This document shows, piece by piece, positions 56,800-64,000 of a DNA stretch of 64,000 nucleotides. Each line of letters begins with the position of its first letter. Positions within the stretch are counted from its first letter, which is position 1. A program made the position numbers and the translations under genes. Origin of the DNA: Polytrichum commune (taxonomy: Eukaryota > Streptophyta > Polytrichopsida > Polytrichales > Polytrichaceae). The notes under the pieces were generated by a model. It was given only the letters and a program-made list of their open reading frames with translations, was not told the DNA's origin and did no database searches. The stretch lies in the NCBI GenBank assembly GCA_950295325.1, contig OX485803.1, positions 42,115,554 through 42,179,553 on the forward strand, read 5' to 3'.

Positions 56800-57720
56800 G
56801 ATCAGTATGTCTCCTTGGTGCAGCAAGTGCACGAGGAATTTGGGCATTTTAGCGTACGCATGACACATTTGATGTTGTGTGGCTAATATTGGTGGACTGG
56901 TATGTATAAGCAGGTGGTTGCTTATGTCGGGAGGTGCGAAGTTTATGACCAGGTCAGATTTAGCTTCAACACCTTATCACCTCAATTACAACCCTTACAT
57001 ATCATGGGATTGGGATACCGTTGGTCGTTGGACTTTGCAGGACCATTGATGGTCACACCACGTGGAGCAAAGTACGTGTTGGTGATAGTGGAGCATTTTG
57101 GCGAGTGAATTGAGCTTGACGCTCTTGCCCAAAACTCTGCAGAGTTGACCGCGACACCTTTTTTAGATCGTGTGTTGGCACGTTTTGGAGCACCGGTTGA
57201 GGTATTGACGGATCAGGGGAGAGAATTTCTCGGTGCTTTTGAGGAGTTGTGTATTTAGGCTCTTATAGTTCACTGTACCACCTCACGGGATCATCCGGAG
57301 GTGGATGGCTTGGCTCAACGGGTTGTTCAAACAACCAAACATGGTTTGAGGAAATATGGATTCTTTTGGGGGAGCCACCGAGATTGGGACCTTATGTTGC
57401 CTTGAATTGCTATGGGCTATCGATTTAGTAGGCAAGCCTCTTTGGTGTCCTACAACCTGTATTAGTTGTTGTATGGACATGAGCCTATACTTCCGAGTTT
57501 TATTCAGGAAAAGCTAGCTTTTGTTGTGGACTTGGATGACCCAAACATTTGGGTAGAGTGTTTGCAGGAGCGGGATCAATTCTTCCAGAGGGCCATACCT
57601 ATGATCATAGAAAATTTGTCCATTGCTTAGCACCGTGACACATTGCGTTCTGCATGCATTCATAGTAGTACTTACCGACCTCAATTCCAGAGATTTCAGC
57701 AGGGGGATTATGGTTATATT
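56800..57720 (+). pseudogene. Integrase of the retrotransposon (catalytic Glu lost)
   Basis: Order: a zinc-binding N-terminus (VHEEFGHFSV ... YVGRCEVYDQ); LDFAGPLMVTPRGAKYVLVI with the first Asp; VEVLTDQGREF with the second; then EVDGLAQRVVQT, where the catalytic Glu is Gln (CAA). Downstream sequence continues through a C-terminal tail (RFQQGDYGYI ... ILRMKEVLPSGLLLLEG) typical of the chromatin-facing end. Stops at about 57106 and 57257 add to inactivation. Confidence 0.8.
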
Positions 57721-57915
57721 TAATGTGAGGCGCCTACAACATTTGATGTTAGAGCGGGGTCCACTATCCTTCGGATGAAGGAGGTGTTGCCGAGTGGTTT
57801 GTTGTTGTTAGAAGGCAAGGAATGTCGGGAGCAATCCAAAAAGTTTGTCCCATGTCATCTACCCATTGAGGATACAATTCATCATGTATTGGCCGTCGTA
57901 CCAGAGGATGTTCTA

Positions 57916-58049
57916 TGTTTTGTGTGTGGGAGAAGAAATGAGTGGCTACTATGCTCTTGTATCATCGGTGTCAACGTGGTTGGCATATGGCATGCGTGAG
58001 GCCACCCTTGACATCTCTACCATTTGGACAGTGGAATTGTCCTCGTTGT
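57916..58049 (+). pseudogene. PHD-type zinc finger at the C-terminus of the retrotransposon polyprotein
   Basis: Ligands match the C4HC3 pattern: CFVC (57916, 57925), then after a one-base frame change LLYHRCQRGWHMAC with Cys at 57969, His at 57984 and Cys at 57993, then QWNCPRC (58038, 58047). The third ligand position is Tyr (TAT, 57960) instead of Cys. The Trp two residues before the last Cys pair is present, as expected for PHD fingers. PHD fingers usually read histone H3 tails, so this module could have guided integration or the methyltransferase. Confidence 0.75.
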
Positions 58050-58488
58050 CAAGGATCTTCAGTACCTAGTGCTTCCACCAGTTGTATTCAATGATCCTGT
58101 GTGGTTTTCACTGTGTTGTGCATGCCCAAATATAAAATGAAGAGTTATGGTTTAGAGACGCAATTGAACGTGAGACGATAGAATTAATTCTTTGGAATCT
58201 GATGGCCAAACATCAAAGGCGATTAAAGATAGGACTCACACTACACCCAACCTACAGTTCCTTAGAATAACATTCACCACATTAGTTGATTACGGATCAA
58301 TTCTTCATTATCTATGTCCTTTGGATTGGTATTGGTCCTAGCAGCTTGGCGGGGCTGCATAGTCAACTAAAGGGGGACCATATGTAGGTGTGTTATGTAT
58401 GTGTGCATTTATTATGTTTTAGTGTTATTTGTTAGTGGTTGTTGGTACTCGAGTTGTAGTGATACACGATCGTTATTTACACGACAAC
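58050..58488 (+). other. 3' untranslated region of the retrotransposon and LTR-tail fragment
   Basis: No coding frame. Sequence at about 58388-58487 ('tgtatgtgtgc', 'tatgttttagtgttatttgttagtgg', 'ggtactcgag', 'ttatttacacga') repeats the last ~95 bp of the 3' LTR (58835-58927). A piece of a second LTR end thus lies just inside the 3' LTR. Confidence 0.55.
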
Positions 58489-58927
58489 TATCACAGTATG
58501 CGGCGTCGGCGGCCACACCTTATCTATGGGGTTTCATTCATTTAAATTTGGATGGATGAATCCTAGGAGTTTGAGAGGTGCTCCTAAGTGAGGAGTCTCC
58601 TCCTTGATTTAGCATTCTTGCCAAGTCAAGCCTTGTGAGTAAGTGTCTGAAGAGAGCTTGTGTAAGGTGAAGATTGCATGTTTTTGTAATGAAATCTTGA
58701 GTTCTTATTTCCTTACTTACATACTCTTTGAATTCTCCCGTGGTGGAGTGAGAAATAACTTGACTCATTGTGTGCATTTGAAGAGAGAATTAGAGCTCTT
58801 ACTAGGGTTTGATTATCTTCCTACTTTGTGGAACTATGTTGTGTATGTGTGCCTTTGTTATGTTTTAGTGTTATTTGTTAGTGGTGGTTGGTACTCGAGC
58901 TACAGTGACACATGATCACTATTTACA
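58489..58927 (+). repeat. 3' LTR
   Basis: About 439 bp, starting TATCACAGTATGCGGCGTCGG (TG end changed to TA) and ending ...CACTATTTACA before the minisatellite resumes. Collinear with 47448-47757 over its first ~320 bp. Confidence 0.7.
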
Positions 58928-59095
58928 CGATAGAAGCCTGAAAAATATGGACTAGCCCAACTATGGCTAGATCGAGGCTTGAAAAATGTGGACTAGCCCA
59001 GCTATGGCTAGATCAGGGCCTAAAAAATACGGGCTAGCCCAACTATGACTAGATCGAGGCCTAAAAAATATGGGCTAGCCTAGCTAGCTAATGGA
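58928..59095 (+). repeat. ~41 bp minisatellite, right block
   Basis: Four units of the form 'gatcgaggcctaaaaaatat' + 'gggctagcccaactatggcta', the same repeat as at 47030-47447. Confidence 0.8.
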
Positions 59096-60344
59096 CTGTA
59101 AAAGGTTTGGAACATTTAGAAAATATATTAAATCTACAAAGCCAAGCAATTTATGTTGACAAAAAAAAATTCAAAAGAACTCTACATATTTTAAAAGATG
59201 GTGTGAGTTGTGTGGAAGTAGGTGCTATTGAACTTGGTAATTACCTAAATTTTGTTATAAATATGATAAAATTCAAATAAATTGATGGTTTTATACATAC
59301 TTATGTGATGATGCCCTCAAGTTCATTATGAAATCAAGAGATACGAGAGAAAATATTTAAGAAAATGAAATATATGACCAAAACCAAATTTAAATATTTT
59401 GCTTTTGAGCATCACTTTTAATGACAAGTTTTGAAGATCTCATTTTGATATTCTATATTTTGAGTATTTAACACAAAAATAAAGGTCACCATGAAAAAAA
59501 GTCTGAATTAAACAACACTTTGCTACCACTTTTACACTTCTAACCAAAATAAAAATATGATTTTAATATACTGGAGCAGTTGTGTGGTCCACTTTACCAT
59601 GCTTGTACCCTCATATGGTATTTTCTGTCATTGTGGTAAATTTTCGAACACTTATTATGAATAAGTTTACAAGTATGGTCATTCCAACTTACTTTTAGTT
59701 CATCCACAATCCAAAACCCTACCTACTCGGCAAGGTTGCTTATATGTGTTTGCATGCTTCCTCTTCCTCGCCCACTCTCTAGGTTGCGCACCTCTTCTTC
59801 CTTGCCCACTCTTCTATGGGTTGCGCCATCTAGAGACTACGTCCACCCTAACAACTCCTTCGCGGTGTTGTTGCAACAAGTGCAAGTTGCTCCTTCACCA
59901 TGGATTTCTCTCCCACTTTGCTCATTGGCATTGTGACCATTATGTGCTCTCTCATATTGCCAAGTCAATTGTATTCCGTTACTTTGTGATGGGCAATGTC
60001 AACTGTACAGGAATTTGTTCCTGACATGTTTCTTTCTAATCATAAAGGAGAGATCGCACTAAACTAAAGGCTCATGATTTGCTTTTGGTATTGCAGCATC
60101 ACTTTTTGATGAAAGACGAAGAAGATGGCGTAGAGAAACGGAGTGGCTTCAGTCCGTGAGTGACCATATTGTTGAGCTTGTGCTGTCATGTACTGAGGAT
60201 TGCCTCCTGCAAGGAAGCTCGGCACAAAATTTGCTGCATGATGCACCTGGATATTTAATGTCAATGCACAAGGATAAATGTACATGTCATTTTAGTGCAG
60301 TATATCATATATATTATCATGATATTGAATTATAGTACACTGCA
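59096..60344. other. Spacer, no gene seen
   Basis: AT-rich with A- and T-runs. The frames at 59736-60024 are serine/leucine-rich and unrecognised. Confidence 0.4.
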
Positions 60345-60352
60345 AAAGTATA

Positions 60353-61576
60353 GGGGATCGCTATTTCCACACATTTTTTGCCTAGATTCACACCTTTTTG
60401 CCGGTTCGGTTGCCGTGTCACTGAGGCGCTATATATGAGATTCTTCATGGTGCATCCGGACCGTTGATCCACCAAGGCCCATCCAAGGGCCTGAATGATC
60501 CTAGGTGGCGGTGGGGTGGGGTGGGGGGGGGGGGTGGTGCTTGCCACCAAGGCGGGGTGGGGCCGTGGGCCTCATGTCTTTTTTGGGGAGGCCGGATTTA
60601 GGGTGGTGTCGGGCCTAGTGGCTAGGCGGGCCCAGTGGCTAGGCCTACTTATTATATAACTAGTTGGTTAGCCTTACTCTACTTACTAAATAACTAGTTG
60701 GTTAGCCTTACTCTACTTACTAAATGACTAGTCGGTTAGCCTTACTCTACTTACTAAATAACTTGTCCCGGAATTGATGGGAACTCGTACCCGTTAATGT
60801 AGATGGGTCTTAAATGGTTAATTTTCAAACTAGCCTACTTATGGCATGATATGAAACAAGTAGGTTAGTACGAGATGGTTAGCAAATCCAAATCAAAATT
60901 TAGGAGCTCATATGAATTTAGGAGCTCACATGTATATTTGAGTGGTATATGTGCAAGTCTTGAAGTTAGGTATGGAGACCTATATGATCATTATTGACAC
61001 CATAATAATCTTCACTTTGATAATGACTAAGATATTCATATGAGCTCCTAAATTTTGATTTGGATTTGCTAACCATCTCGTACTAACCTACTTATTTCAT
61101 ATCATGCCATAAGTAGGCTAGTTTGAAAATTAACCATTTAAGACCCATCTACATTAACGGGTACGAGTTCCCATCAATTCCGGGACAAGTTATTTAGTAA
61201 GTAGAGTAAGGGTAACCGACTAGTCATTTAGTAAGTAGAGTAAGGCTAACCAACTAGTTATTTAGTAAGTAGAGTAAGGCTAGCCAACTAGTTATATAAT
61301 AAGTAGGCCTAGCCACTAGGCCCGACACCACCCTAAATCCGGCCTCTCCAAAAAAGACATGAGGCCCACGGCCCCACCCCGCCTTGGTGGCAAGCACCAC
61401 CCCCGCCCCCCACCCCACCGCCACCTAGGATCATTCAGGCCCTTGGATGGGCCTTGGTGGATCAACGGTCCGGATGCACCATGAAGAATCTCTTATATAG
61501 CGCCTCAGTGACACGGCAACCGAACCGGCAAAAAGGTGTGAATCTAGCCAAAAAATGTGTGGAAATAGCGATCCCC
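60353..61576. mobile_element. Long fold-back transposable element with 8 bp target duplication
   Basis: 1224 bp. The left arm 60353-60917 is nearly identical to the reverse complement of the right arm 61034-61576, with a 116 bp loop. AAAGTATA flanks both ends (60345-60352, 61577-61584). Ends are GGGGATCGCTATTTCC and its complement. Each arm contains three to four tandem ~34 bp units ('taactagttggttagcc' + 'ttactctacttactaaa') and a G-rich tract. No coding capacity. The 8 bp duplication suits a hAT-mobilised fold-back element. Confidence 0.85.
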
Positions 61577-61584
61577 AAAGTATA

Positions 61585-63681
61585 TTACAACTTTGCAGTC
61601 AAATGTTCCCTTTCCCGTTTAGAATAGCAGAAAGATTTCTTACATCTGCTAGGAAGCATAGCTTGAGATTTTCTATCCTAACAAAAGAAATTCCGAAATA
61701 GATTATATTCTAGGAGTCTGTTCACATTCTAGCTCACACATTTTAGCTTCAGGAGATGTAATACATACTTTGCCTTTCAATAATGGAGATTCGATTGACA
61801 TTGATTCTATGAATTATGAAGGGTATACTATGATATGAGCATCTGCTTGACCACAATTTGGATGATGTATGCATTAATTTGAAAGATTCAACCACCTAAC
61901 ATTGAAGGAGATAACTATAGCAATTCTAATAGTCCATGTAAACCATAGGCATTTAAAACTGATATGCAAGGTTCAGATGCTGAGGACAGATGACACATTT
62001 GCCAACTTACATGTTCAGCACACAAACACCATTGGACAGCCTCAACCAAGCCCACATTCTCATCAATCAATTCAAGCCACAGAATTCAAGCCATGTTGTC
62101 AACTACACACAGTAGGTAACCATGAGAGGAAATCTCATGTCATTGGCCATAGTGACGATTGGGTGCCTCATAACCCTAAACCAGTGCCGTTGCAAAAATG
62201 AGAAATCAGGTTGCATCAAACACACAACATATTGCTCTGAACAAATCTAATGGCATCAGGCAAAAGTACATGGAGGAAAGTTTGTCGCAAGATCATGAAA
62301 TGTACCATCCTAACCTTGTAGTATTTGCATGCCCTCCTCCACAAGTATGTTTAGAATATGCCAATGTTCCTGTAGTTGTTCAATAGCTTTTGGACAGAAG
62401 GAACTCTGAGGGTAATTGTAGCTGAAACAAACAGATAGGCTACAGAGGTCTTCCAGAATGGTCAAAGTAGGGGTGGTGAAGGAAACTAGAAACACTGTTA
62501 GTGAATAGTTACTTATGCGTGGTGTTATGCATTCAGGACACCTAGTTCTCACTCGGTACTGGTTGTGATTCCAATTGAACAAGTGATTACAATGTCAGTC
62601 ACCCATGACTCCTTCCTACTGCTATATCCAGAACATCTACAAAAAGGATAATCTCCTAAACATGGAGCACTACTACTAGTGACACAGTTTTCTGCAAGTG
62701 TCCCACATCATTGATGTATCCAGTATAAAGCATTGACGTTGTTGTTGTCAGGTGCCATTTTCATGCAGAAGCATTCATGCTTGATGGCACTTTCCTTCGT
62801 GACTCTAGAAAACTTTAAATTCTTAAAACCTTGTTAACTCCACTAAAAAACATTTTTTGGCAATTGCTGCTATGGCATGGACGATGCATACAGCTGAATG
62901 TCCCGGTCTTCAAATTTCCTGCAAAACACACACTCAGATCAGGTCATCACAAATATGTGGGAAGCCAAGACACATTACAAGGGCTTCAACCAAGTGACAT
63001 GTTTGTGATCATCCAATTTCCTTTTATTTATAAAATACAGAAATCATCAAGAATCATCATACCTGGACAGGAACAATCTTGGGGTGCAGGTGATGGAGGT
63101 TCCCCTGCATAGATGTCTGGCTCAAATCTGCTATCTATGGAGATTTATTGTAGAACTTCTCATAAGTTACGGAATTCATGTCATTTACAGTGGTATGCAC
63201 AGATATCCCATTTCAATGTCGTTCCATCTCCCAGGCTGCATAGGCAAAGAGAACATGTCTTGATTGTAATCAAGACAGTTGCCACAGCCTTCATGCCTTG
63301 ATCTCCAAAGCCCCTACGACTTAACTGGAAATAGAGGAATCCATTTGTCACTCTCCTTATTCAATACAATTGAGGCCAACAATGCACTCATCACCATCTG
63401 TAGTGGTCAAGCTAAGCCATTTTTGCTGACATATCTCTTCTTCATTGGCTACAAGGAGGCACATTATCATTCGTAATTGATGACCCTGACATGGCCTGGC
63501 CACTACATCCAGTGATAGACTCGTGTCAGCTGCCATCAGCAGTAGTAGGCACCCAACCTACCAAGCCCACATCCACTACGTAGTTTGTTACCACAAAACA
63601 CATGGCAGGGAAGACACACAACGTGCTGATGGGCCTGTTTTGAGTAGCCAACTCCCACCCAAACCAGAACCAAAGAGGTTG
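61585..63681 (-). other. Downstream region of the U-box gene, no separate gene seen
   Basis: The part closest to 63681 is likely 3' UTR of the minus-strand U-box gene. The rest has frames under 100 codons with no recognisable motif. No repeats with defined ends were found. Confidence 0.4.
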
Positions 63682-64000
63682 TTAGAAGTATGACGATTGA
63701 TTGTGGAGAATGTTCAGCTGGGCAAGAATCTTAGCTGCCAACGGACGCGTCGCATTAGTTCCCTTCTGTGTCAAATCGATGAGTGGCATCTGTGCTGTGT
63801 TGCAATACTCCCTCTTATATTTCTCAATGCGGAATATCTTTTCCAACATGCACACTGCCTGTTCCTTGGCACCCACTGTGCCGACTGTGAGCAACCTGAC
63901 AATCTGCCGAACACCGTCGGCTTCCGCTATCACTTCGACTCCATTTTCTAGGTGTGATTCATCAAGTAGCAGTGTGCTTAGGGCGTACAATGCTGCTTCA
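63682..64000 (-). CDS. U-box / armadillo-repeat E3 ubiquitin ligase, C-terminal exon (runs off right edge)
   Basis: An open minus-strand frame from the edge to a TAA at 63682-63684, 105 codons. It reads ALYALSTLLLDESHLENGVE, then GVRQIVRLLTVGTVGAKEQA and VCMLEKIFRIEKYKREY, two ARM-type helical repeats, and ends ILAQLNILHNQSSYF. This tail and repeat spacing resemble plant PUB proteins of the PUB45/PUB6/PUB7 group, which carry an N-terminal U-box and transfer ubiquitin to substrates held by the ARM repeats. The U-box lies outside the window. No damage is visible. The first apparent Met of the local frame is not the protein start. Confidence 0.8.
   Translation of the reverse strand, partial: EAALYALSTLLLDESHLENGVEVIAEADGVRQIVRLLTVGTVGAKEQAVCMLEKIFRIEKYKREYCNTAQMPLIDLTQKGTNATRPLAAKILAQLNILHNQSSYF

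Larger units (their letters stand above)
47448..58927 (+). mobile_element. Ty3/gypsy retrotransposon carrying a DNA cytosine methyltransferase and a PHD finger (degenerate)
   Basis: About 11.5 kb, plus strand. Order: 5' LTR relic (47448-47757), gag with a zinc knuckle (about 49.0-50.06 kb), a foreign segment with an antisense ORF (about 50.5-52.2 kb), aspartic protease (52.22-52.55), cytosine-5 methyltransferase (52.88-53.84), RT (54.14-56.06, split by a 973 bp insertion), truncated RNase H (56.21-56.4), integrase (56.8-57.7), PHD finger (57.92-58.05) and 3' LTR (58489-58927). Both flanks are the same 41 bp minisatellite, supporting insertion of the whole block as one unit. Frameshifts and stops occur in every domain. 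PR-RT-RNase H-INT order identifies Ty3/gypsy. Capture of methyltransferases by LTR elements is known from charophyte algae and dinoflagellates; the PHD finger is the additional feature here. Confidence 0.85.

Noticed and set aside
60353-61576. Assembly palindrome artefact
   Set aside because: The arms differ at several positions, the loop is unique and an 8 bp duplication flanks the ends, which fits a real element better.

Overview
The window looks like TE-rich nuclear DNA of a land plant. Only three host-type coding regions are recognisable in 64 kb, and two of them run off the edges. Everything else is transposon debris, miniature inverted-repeat elements, minisatellites and AT-rich spacer. 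The U-box/ARM protein end, the plant-type single-exon glycosyltransferase-like protein with a CT-rich leader, the hAT and Ty3/gypsy relics and the many MITEs all fit a plant with a moderately large genome. A fern, lycophyte, bryophyte or gymnosperm is plausible, but the sequence alone does not settle the lineage.

Layout. 1-1479 (minus): 5' half of a two-exon gene for a zinc-finger, MULE-transposase-like protein, with a GC-rich upstream region. 2.6-5.9 kb (minus): wrecked Ty3/gypsy element whose RT core is deleted and whose RT/RNase H junction is tandemly amplified. 6.0-7.4 kb: two inverted MITE copies inside a larger inverted repeat. 7.4-13.1 kb: dispersed repeats and MITEs. 13.4-15.8 kb (minus): a hAT transposase broken by frameshifts and one stop. 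16-34 kb: no recognised gene, but several elements with definable ends, including a nested insertion with a paralogous empty site. 34.4-37.2 kb (plus): the best intact gene, a type II membrane glycosyltransferase-like protein. 37-47 kb: MITEs and a 15-copy ~54 bp minisatellite. 47.4-58.9 kb (plus): an ~11.5 kb decayed Ty3/gypsy retrotransposon. 60.35-61.58 kb: a long fold-back element with 8 bp target duplications. 63.68-64.0 kb (minus): last exon of a plant U-box (PUB) E3 ligase.

The main discovery candidate is the 47.4-58.9 kb retrotransposon. Between its aspartic protease and reverse transcriptase it carries a cytosine-5 DNA methyltransferase with motifs I, IV (PCQ), VI (ENV), VIII (HRxR) and a C-terminal motif in order. 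After its integrase it carries a PHD-type zinc finger. The element therefore combined a DNA-methylating enzyme with a chromatin-reading module in one polyprotein. This copy is dead: it has stop codons, frameshifts, altered catalytic or zinc residues, a solo-LTR-like insertion in RT, and an unrelated ORF (itself split by a small 9 bp-TSD element) between gag and protease. The reading relies on motif order and spacing and needs intact relatives for confirmation.
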